From Cellulomonas carbonis (GTDB lineage Bacteria; Actinomycetota; Actinomycetes; Actinomycetales; Cellulomonadaceae), in contig NZ_BMEB01000006.1 of NCBI RefSeq assembly GCF_014636275.1, positions 1 through 64,000 on the forward strand: 64,000 nucleotides of DNA, in the 5' to 3' direction. Below are positions 56,201 to 64,000 of the stretch, one piece after another. Position numbers and translations under genes: made by a program. Position 1 is the first letter of the stretch. Each line of letters opens with the position of its first letter. Under the pieces are notes generated by a model that ran no database searches, was not told the DNA's origin, and saw nothing but the letters and a program-made list of their open reading frames with translations.

Positions 56201-57922
56201 TCACCGTGGCCACCGACGACGGCGCGTCCCGGCACCCGGCTCCTGCGTGCCGCTGACACGCGCCGTGACCCGCTCCGTGACGTCGTCGGCCACGCGCTGG
56301 GCGACGTGCTCGGTGAGCGTCGTCCGCAGTGCGCGACGTTCGGCCTGGAGGAAGGCGCGGTGCTCGCGGTTGAGGGCGCGTGCGGTCGCGAACACCATCC
56401 CGATCATCACCACGCTGAACGGCAGCGCGATGAGCACGGCCGCGGTCTGCAGTGCGACGAGCCCACCGGCGACCAGCAGCGCGATCGCCAGGACACCGCC
56501 GAGGGTCGCCCAGATGACGCGCTGGCGCGTGCTGGGGTCGGGGTCGCCGTCCGAGGCGAGCATCGCGACCACGAGCGAGCCGGAGTCCGACGACGTGATG
56601 AAGAAGACCGCCACGAGGACGATGGCGAGGACCGACAGCACGGGACCGGCGGGCAGCTCGCCGAGCAGGTCGAAGAGCGCGTTCTCGGGCACGACGGACC
56701 CGTCGTCGCCGACGAGGCCCCCGCGACCGAAGAGCTCGCGGTGCAGCGCGCTCCCGCCCAGGACCGAGAACCACAGGAAGGTCACGAGCGTCGGCACGAG
56801 CAGCACGCCCGACACGAACTCGCGCACCGTGCGGCCCTTGGAGATCCGCGCGATGAACACGCCCACGAAGGGTGCCCACGAGATCCACCAGCCCCAGTAG
56901 AACGTCGTCCAGCCGGCCTGCCAGGCCTCGCCCTCGGCGCCCGCGAACGCGCTGACGTTGAACGTCATGGGCAGCACGTTGGCGAGGTAGACCCCGATCG
57001 ACTGCACGAACTCGCGCAGGAGGAACAGCGTCGGCCCGGCGGCGAGCACGACCAGGAGCAGCACCCCCGCGAGGGACACGTTGATGTTGGACAGCCACTT
57101 GAGGCCGCGGTCCAGACCCGAGAGCACCGATGCGAGGGCGAGGAGCGCGATGACCGCGATGAGGACGACCTGCAGCCCGACGCTCGACTCGACGAGGCCG
57201 ATGTGCTCGAGGCCCGCGGAGATCTGCAGGACGCCGAGCCCGAGCGACGTCGCGACGCCGAAGACCGTGCCGACGACCGCCGCGATGTCGATCGCGTCGC
57301 CGGTCGCGCCCTTGACGCGGTCGCCGAGGAGGGGCTCGAGCGCCCACCGGATCGACACGGGGCGGCCCTTGCGGTGGATCGCATACGCGAGCGCGAGGCC
57401 GACGACGACGTAGATCGCCCACGCGTGGACGCCCCAGTGGACGTACGTCTGGGCCATCGCCGTCTGCGCGACCTGCTCGGGCGTTCCGCTCACGCCCGGC
57501 TTGGGTGACGCGAAGTGCGACAGGGGCTCGGCGACGCCCCAGAAGACGAGCCCGATGCCCATCCCCGCGGCGAAGAGCATCGAGAACCACGCACCGAGGC
57601 CGAACTCGGGCTCGTCGTCGTCGTCGCCGAGGGTGATGTCGCCCAGACGGCCGAAGCCGACCCACAGGGCGAACGCGACGAAGAACGCGACGAGGAGCAC
57701 GTAGTACCAGCCGAAGGCACCGATCGCGTTGGTCTGGATCGCACCGATCGCCGCCTCGGCGGCGTCGGGTGCGGCGATCGCCGTCCCCGCGACGGCCGCG
57801 ATCACGGCCAGCGAGACCGCGAAGACGGCGCGTCGGCGTGGACCCGCCGTCGTTCCCGCGCGTGCGGCCGGTGTGGGGTTCGGCGCTGCTGTGGTCCGGT
57901 TCGGTCGGGCTCGTGAGGTCAC
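56201..57922 (-). CDS. BCCT-family transporter (betaine/choline/carnitine type)
   Basis: A 573-residue sodium- or proton-coupled symporter with twelve predicted helices. Family motifs: FAAGMGIGLVFWGVAEPLSH, the tryptophan box TTFYWGWWISWAPFVGVFIA followed by RISKGRTVREF, and FFITSSDSGSLVV. The GMGIG form, with Asp/Ser at SDSG, is seen in sodium-dependent betaine/choline carriers. A charged C-terminal tail (about 520-573) could sense osmotic state as in BetP. AGGAG stands nine bases before the GTG start. The gene stands alone between typA and mshB; osmoprotection is likely. Confidence 0.92.
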   Translation of the reverse strand: MTSRARPNRTTAAPNPTPAARAGTTAGPRRRAVFAVSLAVIAAVAGTAIAAPDAAEAAIGAIQTNAIGAFGWYYVLLVAFFVAFALWVGFGRLGDITLGDDDDEPEFGLGAWFSMLFAAGMGIGLVFWGVAEPLSHFASPKPGVSGTPEQVAQTAMAQTYVHWGVHAWAIYVVVGLALAYAIHRKGRPVSIRWALEPLLGDRVKGATGDAIDIAAVVGTVFGVATSLGLGVLQISAGLEHIGLVESSVGLQVVLIAVIALLALASVLSGLDRGLKWLSNINVSLAGVLLLVVLAAGPTLFLLREFVQSIGVYLANVLPMTFNVSAFAGAEGEAWQAGWTTFYWGWWISWAPFVGVFIARISKGRTVREFVSGVLLVPTLVTFLWFSVLGGSALHRELFGRGGLVGDDGSVVPENALFDLLGELPAGPVLSVLAIVLVAVFFITSSDSGSLVVAMLASDGDPDPSTRQRVIWATLGGVLAIALLVAGGLVALQTAAVLIALPFSVVMIGMVFATARALNREHRAFLQAERRALRTTLTEHVAQRVADDVTERVTARVSGTQEPGAGTRRRRWPR

Positions 57923-57980
57923 TCGGTGTCGCTCCTGAGGGTTCGGTGTGCGAGGGGTCCTGCGGGGGACGGCGTGGTCG

Positions 57981-59903
57981 TCAGCCCCGCTTCGCGCGCG
58001 CCGTGAGCCGGGCGCGCTCGGTCTGGTCGAGGACGACCTTGCGGATCCGGACGATCTCCGGGGTCACCTCGACGCACTCGTCCTCCCGTGCGAACTCGAG
58101 GGACTCCTCGAGGGTCAGCTTGCGCGGCGGGACGAGGTTCTCGAAGCTGTCCGCGGTCGAGGACCGCATGTTGGTCAGCTTCTTCTCCTTGGTGATGTTG
58201 ACGTCCATGTCCTCGTTGCGCGAGTTCTCGCCGACGATCATGCCCTCGTAGGTCTCGGACGTCGGCTCGACGAAGAACGACCCGCGCTCCTGCAGGTTGA
58301 TCATGGCGAACGGCGTGACCTTGCCCGCACGGTCCGCGACCAGGGAGCCCGTGGTCCGGGTCTCGATCGGCCCGAACCACGGCTCGTAGCCGTGCGAGAT
58401 CGACGACGCGATGCCCGTGCCGCGCGTGTCCGTGAGGAACTGCGTCCGGAAGCCGATCAGCCCGCGGGCCGGGACGATGAACTCCATCCGCACCCAGCCG
58501 GTGCCGTGGTTGGTCATCGTCTCCATGCGCCCCTTGCGCTGCGCGAGGAGCTGCGTGACCGAGCCGAGGTACTCCTCGGGCACGTCGATCGTCATGTGCT
58601 CGGTCGGCTCGTGGACCTTGCCGTCGATCACCTTGGTGACGACCTGCGGCTTGCCCACCGTGAGTTCGAAGCCCTCGCGGCGCATCTGCTCGACGAGGAT
58701 GGCGAGCGCGAGCTCACCGCGGCCCTGGACCTCCCACGCGTCGGGACGCTCGGTCGGCAGCACGCGCAGCGACACGTTGCCGACGAGCTCGGCGTCGAGC
58801 CGGTCCTTGACCTGGCGCGCGGTCACCTTGTGGCCCTTGCCGCCCTTGCCCGCGAGCGGGGACGTGTTGATGCCGATGGTCATCGAGATGGCCGGGTCGT
58901 CGACCGTGATGAGCGGCAGCGGACGGGGGTCGTCCGGGTCCGTGAGCGTCTCGCCGATCGTGATGTCGGCGATGCCCGCGACGGCGACGATGTCGCCGGG
59001 ACCGGCCTCGTCCGTGGGGACGCGCTCGAGCGCCTTGGTCTCGAGCAGCTCGGTGATGCGCACGTTCTGCAGCGAGCCGTCGGCACGGGCCCACGCGACG
59101 GTCTGGCCCTTGCGGATCGTGCCGTTGAAGACGCGCAGCAGCGCGAGCCGTCCGAGGAAGGGCGACGCGTCGAGGTTGGTGACGTGCGCCTGGAGCGGCG
59201 CACCCTCCTCGTACGTCGGCGCGGGGATCTTCTCGAGGATCGTCGCGAACAGCGGCTCGAGGTCCGGCGAGTCCGGCAGCGCGCCGTCGGCCGGCTGGGC
59301 GAGCGACGCGCGGCCCGCCTTGGCCGCCGCGTAGACCACGGGCACGTCGAGGATCGCGTCGAGGTCGAGGTCCGGGACGTCCTCGTGCAGGTCGCTCGCG
59401 AGCCCGAGCAGCAGGTCGGTCGCCTCGTGCACGACCTCCTCGATGCGCGAGTCGGGACGGTCCACCTTGTTCACGACGAGGATGACGGGCAGCTTCGCCG
59501 CGAGCGCCTTGCGCAGCACGAACCGCGTCTGCGGGAGCGGGCCCTCGCTCGCGTCGACGAGCAGCACGACGCCGTCGACCATCGACAGGCCGCGCTCGAC
59601 CTCGCCGCCGAAGTCCGCGTGCCCCGGGGTGTCGATGACGTTGATCGTCACGCCGTCGGGCTGGCCCGCGGCGGCCGCGGCCGGTCCGCGGTACCGGACG
59701 GCGGTGTTCTTCGCGAGGATCGTGATGCCCTTCTCGCGCTCGAGGTCACCGGAGTCCATCGCCCGCTCGTCGACGTGCGCGTGCGCGCCGAACGAGCCCG
59801 CCTGCCAGAGCATGGCGTCGACCAGGGTCGTCTTGCCGTGGTCGACGTGGGCGACGATCGCGACGTTGCGCAGGTCGGAGCGCACAGGCATGCGGGTACT
59901 CAT
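57981..59903 (-). CDS. typA: Ribosome-associated GTPase TypA/BipA
   Basis: A 640-residue translational GTPase. G1 is VAHVDHGKTTLVDAML, switch region DSGDLEREKGITI, G3 DTPGHADFGGEVERG and G4 VVNKVDRPDSRI. Domains II, III and V follow, with the C-terminal region GRMETMTNHGTGWVRMEFIV and the BipA-specific end KLTLEESLEFAREDECVEVT. It acts on 50S assembly and stress adaptation. The ATG at 59903 overlaps the stop of a 10-codon upstream frame (59932-59900); ATG 59891 is an alternative four codons in. No clear ribosome-binding site precedes it, so coupling to the upstream frame is plausible. Confidence 0.94.
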   Translation of the reverse strand: MSTRMPVRSDLRNVAIVAHVDHGKTTLVDAMLWQAGSFGAHAHVDERAMDSGDLEREKGITILAKNTAVRYRGPAAAAAGQPDGVTINVIDTPGHADFGGEVERGLSMVDGVVLLVDASEGPLPQTRFVLRKALAAKLPVILVVNKVDRPDSRIEEVVHEATDLLLGLASDLHEDVPDLDLDAILDVPVVYAAAKAGRASLAQPADGALPDSPDLEPLFATILEKIPAPTYEEGAPLQAHVTNLDASPFLGRLALLRVFNGTIRKGQTVAWARADGSLQNVRITELLETKALERVPTDEAGPGDIVAVAGIADITIGETLTDPDDPRPLPLITVDDPAISMTIGINTSPLAGKGGKGHKVTARQVKDRLDAELVGNVSLRVLPTERPDAWEVQGRGELALAILVEQMRREGFELTVGKPQVVTKVIDGKVHEPTEHMTIDVPEEYLGSVTQLLAQRKGRMETMTNHGTGWVRMEFIVPARGLIGFRTQFLTDTRGTGIASSISHGYEPWFGPIETRTTGSLVADRAGKVTPFAMINLQERGSFFVEPTSETYEGMIVGENSRNEDMDVNITKEKKLTNMRSSTADSFENLVPPRKLTLEESLEFAREDECVEVTPEIVRIRKVVLDQTERARLTARAKRG

Positions 59904-59932
59904 CTCATGAGGGGGAAGGGAGCGCTGCGCAT
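59900..59932 (-). CDS. Possible 10-codon leader peptide before typA
   Basis: ATG CGC ... AGA TGA encodes MRSAPFPLMR and its stop overlaps the typA ATG (ATGA). A TANNNT hexamer (TACGAT, 59956-59961) lies 23 bases upstream, so the message would contain this frame. A Pro-rich peptide next to a translation factor could sense ribosome state, but expression is unproven. Confidence 0.35.
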   Translation of the reverse strand: MRSAPFPLMR

Positions 59933-59955
59933 GACCGTCCGCGCGCAGCGGCGAC

Positions 59956-59961
59956 CCATCG
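59956..59961 (-). promoter_or_regulatory. Likely -10 of typA
   Basis: TACGAT on the minus strand (TANNNT) would start transcription near 59949, ahead of the short upstream frame. Confidence 0.4.
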
Positions 59962-60045
59962 TACCCGCACGCCCTCTCAGGCGCCGCCCTGGCCGCCTGG
60001 ACCGGCGGCCCTGCCCGCCTGGGATGCTCCTTCGGGCCGGGGACG

Positions 60046-60082
60046 ACGACGGCGCCGGTGCGCTGGGCACCGGCGCCGTCGT
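60046..60082 (-). terminator. Strong terminator hairpin after the oligopeptide ATPase gene
   Basis: ACGACGGCGCCGGTGC and its exact complement form a 16-bp stem with a 5-base loop, about 20 bases after the stop. Confidence 0.75.
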
Positions 60083-60102
60083 GCGCTGCCAGGCCCACCA
60101 GG

Positions 60103-61896
60103 TCAGGCGCCCCCGGCGTACGTCGACGTGACGCCCTGGCGCGCGAGCTCCTGCTCGAGCAGCCGGTCGCGGGCCTCGCGACGGATCTTCTGCTCGGCCG
60201 GGTCGGGCACGGGCACCGCGGCGAGGAGGCGACGCGTGTAGTCGTCCTTCGGTGCGCGCAGGATCTGGTCGCGCGGACCCTGCTCCGCGATCGTCCCCTT
60301 GTGCATGACCGCGATCCGGCTCGAGAGGATCTCGACGACCGCCAGGTCGTGGCTGATGAACAGGCACGCGAAGCCGTGCTCGCGCTGCAGCTCCTGGAAC
60401 AGGTCGAGCACGCGCGCCTGGACCGACACGTCGAGGGCCGAGGTGGGCTCGTCGGCGATGAGCAGCTTGGGCGACAGCGCGAGCGCGCGCGCGATGCCGA
60501 CCCGCTGACGCTGACCGCCGGAGAGCTCGTGCGGGTAGCGGTTACGCATCCCGCGCTCGAGGTGCACCTGGTCGAGCAGGTCCTCGATGCGCTTGTTGAG
60601 CTCGGCACCGTTCGCGAGCTTGCGCAGCTTGAGCGGCTCGCCGATCGACTCGCCGATCGGCAGGCGCGGGTTGAGCGACGAGCCCGGGTCCTGGAAGACG
60701 ATCGACACGTCGCGACGGATGTCCCGCAGCTCCTTGGAGCCGATGCCCGACATCTCGTGGCCGCCGATCTTCATCGAGCCGCCCGCGACGGGCAGCAGCC
60801 CGACCGCGGCGCGCCCGACCGTCGTCTTGCCGGAGCCCGACTCCCCGACGAGGCCGACGACCTCGCCGCGGCCGATCGTGAGGTCGATGCCGTCGACCGC
60901 CCGGAACGCCGGGACCCGACCGCGGCCGGGGTACTCGATCACGAGGCCCTTTGCCTCGAGCGCGGGGACCGCGCCGGGCTCCTGCGCCGCCACGACCGGG
61001 CGGCTGACGGGGACCGCCGTCGTGCCCGACGTCGCGGGACCGGTGCCGAGGCCGGCGTCGACGGCGGAGTCACCGACCGTCGCGCCGAGGTGCGGGACGG
61101 CGTCGAGCAGCTGCTTGGTGTACGGGTGCTGCGGGCGGTTGAAGATCTCGTCCGCCGACCCGGCCTCGACGATCCGGCCGTGCCGCATGACGATCACGCG
61201 GTCCGCCAGGTCGGCGACGACGCCCATGTCGTGCGTGATGAGGACGATGCCCGAGTCGATGCGCGTCCGGAGGTCGCGCATGAGCTTGAGGATCTCGGCC
61301 TGGACGGTGACGTCGAGCGCCGTCGTCGGCTCGTCGGCGATGAGCAGCTTCGGGTCGCACGCGAGCGCCTGGGCGATCATCGCGCGCTGGCGCTGCCCGC
61401 CCGAGAGCTGGTGGGGGTACTTGTCGACCGACTTCTCCGGCTGCGGCAGGTCGACGAGACGGAGCAGCTCGACGGCGCGGGCGCGCGCGGCCTTGGGGCC
61501 GATGTCGAAGTGCGTCCGCAGCGTCTCGACGATCTGGAAGCCGACCGTGTAGACGGGGTTCAGCGCGGTCATGGGCTCCTGGAAGATGACCGCGACCTCC
61601 TTGCCCCGCACGCTCGAGAGCTGCTTGTGCGACAGGCCGACGAGCTCGCGACCGGCCAGCTTGGCGCTGCCCTTGGCGCGGCCGTTCTGCGGCAGGAGGC
61701 CGAGGAGCGACATCGAGGACTGGGTCTTGCCGGAGCCGGACTCGCCGACGATCGCGAGGACCTCGCCCGGGCGCACGTCGTAGTCCATGTCGATGGCGGC
61801 GGGCAGCCACTCGCCGTCGACGAAGAAGTCGACGCCGAGACCCCGGACCTCGAGGATCGGGGTCTTCGTGCCGACCGCAGGTGCGTCAGTAACCAC
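60103..61896 (-). CDS. Oligopeptide/dipeptide ABC transporter ATPase, fused DppD-DppF type
   Basis: A 597-residue ATPase with two complete nucleotide-binding domains. The first (about 15-275) has Walker A VGESGSGKTQSSMS, signature HQLSGGQRQRAMIA and Walker B LLIADEPTTALD. The second (about 310-560) has VGESGSGKTTVGRA, HELSGGQRQRVGIA and LLIADEPTSALD. Each is followed by the oligopeptide C-terminal helix (HPYTKQLLDAVP and DDYTRRLLAAVP). Both sites are intact, unlike the nucleoside ATPase. The GTG at 61896 is the first good start; AAAGGA is rather far upstream. The matching permeases lie at 62700-64000, beyond an opposite-strand gene. Confidence 0.92.
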   Translation of the reverse strand: MVTDAPAVGTKTPILEVRGLGVDFFVDGEWLPAAIDMDYDVRPGEVLAIVGESGSGKTQSSMSLLGLLPQNGRAKGSAKLAGRELVGLSHKQLSSVRGKEVAVIFQEPMTALNPVYTVGFQIVETLRTHFDIGPKAARARAVELLRLVDLPQPEKSVDKYPHQLSGGQRQRAMIAQALACDPKLLIADEPTTALDVTVQAEILKLMRDLRTRIDSGIVLITHDMGVVADLADRVIVMRHGRIVEAGSADEIFNRPQHPYTKQLLDAVPHLGATVGDSAVDAGLGTGPATSGTTAVPVSRPVVAAQEPGAVPALEAKGLVIEYPGRGRVPAFRAVDGIDLTIGRGEVVGLVGESGSGKTTVGRAAVGLLPVAGGSMKIGGHEMSGIGSKELRDIRRDVSIVFQDPGSSLNPRLPIGESIGEPLKLRKLANGAELNKRIEDLLDQVHLERGMRNRYPHELSGGQRQRVGIARALALSPKLLIADEPTSALDVSVQARVLDLFQELQREHGFACLFISHDLAVVEILSSRIAVMHKGTIAEQGPRDQILRAPKDDYTRRLLAAVPVPDPAEQKIRREARDRLLEQELARQGVTSTYAGGA

Positions 61897-62008
61897 GGGT
61901 TGACCGTGTCCTTTCGTGACGTGCGCGCCCTCGACGCGCTCGAGTGGGCCGTCCGCGGTGGCGGTCGGCGCCGACGTGGTGTGCAGGCTGGTCTGGGAGG
62001 ATGGACGG

Positions 62009-62629
62009 ATGATCGAGCCCGACAGCCGCACGGTGGTGCTCCATGCCAGGTCCGGTCGGAGGCTCACCGTGGCCGTCGCGGTGCTGTGCGCAGCCTCGTT
62101 CGTGGCCGTGCTGCTGGAGGACCCCGCCGCGGCGCTGCGGTACGGCCTCCTGCTGGTGCTGCCCGCCGTCCTCGTCTGGGCGGTGTACGAGCGTCCCGCC
62201 GTCGTGGTGAGCGACGCGGGCGTCGAGGTCCGCAACGTGCTGCGCACGATCGACCTGCCGTGGCCCGCGATCGAGCGGATCGACACCAAGTACGCGCTGA
62301 CGCTCCACACGGCCTACGGCACCTACTCCGCCTGGGCGGCACCCGCACCGAGCAGGTCGACCGCCGTCACGTCGTCCCGGGACGACCTCCGCCACCTGCC
62401 GGAGTCGACGTACATCGGCGGCGGTGTCCGCCCCGGTGACCTGCTCAGCTCGGCCTCGGGCCAGGCGGCGGCCGTGGTGCGCGCGCGGTGGGAGGAGCTG
62501 CGCGACGCGGGTCACCTCGACGCACCGCGCCTCGAGCGTGACCGTCCGGTCGTGCGCTGGCACGTCGTCCCCGCTGCGGGCGTGCTGCTCCTCGCCGCGG
62601 CCGGCGTCGCCGCCGCGCGCGTGCTCTAG
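62009..62629 (+). CDS. PH-domain membrane protein on the opposite strand inside the peptide ABC locus
   Basis: A 206-residue protein with two hydrophobic segments near the N-terminus (LTVAVAVLCAASFVAVLL and YGLLLVLPAVLVWAVYE), a bacterial PH-like segment (VVVSDAGVEVRNVLRTIDLP followed by WPAIERIDTKYALTL) and a C-terminal helix (WHVVPAAGVLLLAAAGVAAA). The strand pattern with LPWPAIERI matches the bPH6-type domain of small actinobacterial membrane proteins. GGAGG lies eight bases before the ATG at 62009. It diverges from the ATPase gene and converges on the permease genes, with a hairpin between. Function unknown. Confidence 0.82.
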   Translation: MIEPDSRTVVLHARSGRRLTVAVAVLCAASFVAVLLEDPAAALRYGLLLVLPAVLVWAVYERPAVVVSDAGVEVRNVLRTIDLPWPAIERIDTKYALTLHTAYGTYSAWAAPAPSRSTAVTSSRDDLRHLPESTYIGGGVRPGDLLSSASGQAAAVVRARWEELRDAGHLDAPRLERDRPVVRWHVVPAAGVLLLAAAGVAAARVL

Positions 62630-62643
62630 GGACAGGCCCGCCA

Positions 62644-62674
62644 CCCGGTGCGGCGACGACGCCGCCGCACCGGG
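62644..62674. terminator. Terminator-like hairpin between PH-domain gene and permease
   Basis: CCCGGTGCGGCG and CGCCGCACCGGG form a 12-bp stem with a 7-base loop between convergent stops. Confidence 0.65.
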
Positions 62675-62699
62675 GACCAGGACGAGGGTGGGCACCGAC

Positions 62700-63764
62700 T
62701 CAGCCCCGGACGTCCACGCGGACGGCCGTGGAGGCGGCCTCGCGCCGTGCGGCACGAGCCATCGAGCGGCGCGTCGGGATGCGACGCTGACGCGGGTCGA
62801 ACGCGTCACGGAGGCCGTCACCGATGAAGTTGACGCACAGCGCGATGATCACGATGAACAGACCGGGCCACCAGAACAGCCACGGCCGCGTCGCGAACGC
62901 GGTCTGGTACTCGTTGATCAGCTGACCCAGCGAGACGTCGGGTGCGACGATGCCGAACCCGAGGTAGCTGAGGGCGGTCTCGAGGAGGATCGCCGACGCC
63001 ATGAGCAGCGTCGTGTTGACGATGATCACGCCGACCGCGTTGGGCAGCATGTGCTTGAACATGATCCGCCCGTTGCTCGCGCCCGCGACGCGCGCGGCGT
63101 CGACGAACTCGCGCTCGCGCAGCGACAGGAACTCACCGCGCACGAGGCGCGCCATCGAGGTCCACGTCACGAGGCTCAGCGCGATGGCGAGCGTGATCGG
63201 GCTCGCTCCCCCGACCCAGGCGCCGAGGATCGCGCCGATCATGATGGTCGGGATCGTGATGACCATGTCCGTGAAGCGCATGAGCAGGTTGTCCAGGCGC
63301 CCGCGCAGGAACCCGGCGAGCGCGCCGATCACGATGCCGATCGTCGTGGCGAGCAGACCGATGACGACCATGACGAGCAGCGACTGCTGCGTCCCGCGCA
63401 TGACCCGGGCGAACACGTCGTGGCCGACGTTGTCCTGACCCATCGGGTGGTTGCCGATCGTGATCCCGTCACCGAACGACAGCGTCGGGCTGCCGCCCGC
63501 GTTCTCGACGGGCAGGAGCTGCGTGGGCGTGTACTTCCACCAGCCGGGGATCGGGCCCCAGCCGATGGACGTCGTCGCGAGGACGACGACGATCGCGAGG
63601 ACGACGGCACCGGCCATCGCACCGCGGTGGCGCAGGAAGCGGCGCAGGACGATGCGACCCTGCGAGAGGCCCTCGACCTCCTTGAGCTCGAGCGCGTTCT
63701 CGTTCGTCTCGACGGCGTCGTGGTGCTCGCCCCCCTGGGGGCTCAGCGGTGTCGAGGTGGTCAT
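62700..63764 (-). CDS. Oligopeptide ABC transporter permease (DppC/OppC type)
   Basis: A 354-residue permease. The N-terminal OppC-type segment LSQGRIVLRRFLRHRGAMAG precedes the first helix (AVVLAIVVVLATTSIGW). The transport domain begins GQDNVGHDVFARVMRGTQQS and holds the ATPase-contacting loop LSLREREFVDAARVAGASNG. Five or six helices are visible, ending LFWWPGLFIVIIALCVNFIG. The C-terminal tail DAFDPRQRRI is typical of the family. Its ATG overlaps the stop of the upstream permease (ATGA). It pairs with that permease to form the channel for the fused ATPase. Confidence 0.93.
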   Translation of the reverse strand: MTTSTPLSPQGGEHHDAVETNENALELKEVEGLSQGRIVLRRFLRHRGAMAGAVVLAIVVVLATTSIGWGPIPGWWKYTPTQLLPVENAGGSPTLSFGDGITIGNHPMGQDNVGHDVFARVMRGTQQSLLVMVVIGLLATTIGIVIGALAGFLRGRLDNLLMRFTDMVITIPTIMIGAILGAWVGGASPITLAIALSLVTWTSMARLVRGEFLSLREREFVDAARVAGASNGRIMFKHMLPNAVGVIIVNTTLLMASAILLETALSYLGFGIVAPDVSLGQLINEYQTAFATRPWLFWWPGLFIVIIALCVNFIGDGLRDAFDPRQRRIPTRRSMARAARREAASTAVRVDVRG

Positions 63765-64000
63765 GCGTTCACCCGGATCCTGGGGTCGAGGGCGGCGTAC
63801 AGGAAGTCGACCACGATGTTGGCGACGACCAGCAACGTCCCGATGACGAGGAAGTAGCCCATGACGGGCGCGGCGTCGGCCCTGCCCAGCGACGTGATGA
63901 ACAGGGTCCCCATCCCGCTCCACGCGAAGATGCGCTCGGTGATGATGGCACCGCCGAACAGCGTCGCGATGTCGAGCGGGACGATCGTCGCGAGCGGGAT
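63761..64000 (-). CDS. Oligopeptide ABC transporter permease (DppB/OppB type), C-terminal part
   Basis: The last 79 codons of a permease whose start lies beyond the window. The visible end contains IPLATIVPLDIATLFGGAII, then TERIFAWSGMGTLFITSL (the conserved E-x-x-F-x-W/x-G-x-G segment of DppB proteins), a final helix VMGYFLVIGTLLVVANIVV and the terminal DFLYAALDPRIRVNA. It overlaps the DppC-type gene by ATGA. It is the upstream member of the channel pair; a substrate-binding protein gene is expected further upstream. Confidence 0.92.
   Translation of the reverse strand: MPLATIVPLDIATLFGGAIITERIFAWSGMGTLFITSLGRADAAPVMGYFLVIGTLLVVANIVVDFLYAALDPRIRVNA

Overview
The window is chromosomal core DNA of a very GC-rich actinobacterium. 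Support comes from near-universal G/C in third codon positions, many GTG starts, mycothiol synthesis (mshB), the sigE-rseA-htrA-tatB block, the actinobacterial-type dapD, a DUF3117 micro-protein, and many genes that look leaderless (a TANNNT hexamer 5-8 bp before the start codon). The gene set suggests Micrococcales, perhaps near Cellulomonas, but that placement is an inference. I see no rRNA, tRNA, insertion sequence, prophage or CRISPR array.

Region 1 (1-16 kb): an autoregulated-looking padR operon; maf; accA3 followed by two overlapping genes (a Nudix hydrolase and a large membrane protein with an exo/endonuclease-phosphatase domain carrying in-frame minisatellites); an MBL hydrolase; an LpdA-type flavoprotein quinone reductase divergent from punA-pmmB-SDR; a lipoprotein; and a large secreted subtilase. 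Region 2 (16-31 kb): an unusual pair made of a two-repeat DUF5997 protein and a LysR-like effector domain without its DNA-binding domain. It is followed by a long minus-strand nucleoside import and salvage cluster: a BMP-family binding protein, ABC ATPase and two permeases, cdd, deoA, an undescribed papain-like/C39-like gene, then add and deoC. An M20 amidohydrolase and manC come next. Region 3 (31-35 kb): sdhCDAB with a CRP/GlxR-like site upstream.

Region 4 (35-52 kb): a 2'-5' RNA ligase-like gene and trpS; tatB, htrA, rseA and sigE with a divergent O-methyltransferase; a leucyl aminopeptidase; DUF3117; a PIG-V-like membrane glycosyltransferase; folP2; a LOG-family gene; dapE and dapD diverging; a lysozyme-like secreted protein; gltA with a CRP/GlxR-like site; dapC and fdxA. 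Region 5 (52-64 kb): a VanW protein, a DUF6113 protein, mshB, a BCCT transporter, typA, and an oligopeptide ABC transporter (fused ATPase, PH-domain gene on the opposite strand, two permeases, the last cut by the window edge).

Gene functions link up. Import plus cdd, deoA, add, punA and deoC recovers bases and pentose phosphate from nucleosides. dapD, dapC and dapE supply the succinylase lysine/diaminopimelate branch. gltA and sdh are TCA genes that may share a cAMP-receptor-type regulator. From memory, the first half matches the order of M. tuberculosis genes around Rv3282-Rv3319 and the second half those around Rv1165-Rv1224 (inverted), so the window appears to join two old actinobacterial blocks.
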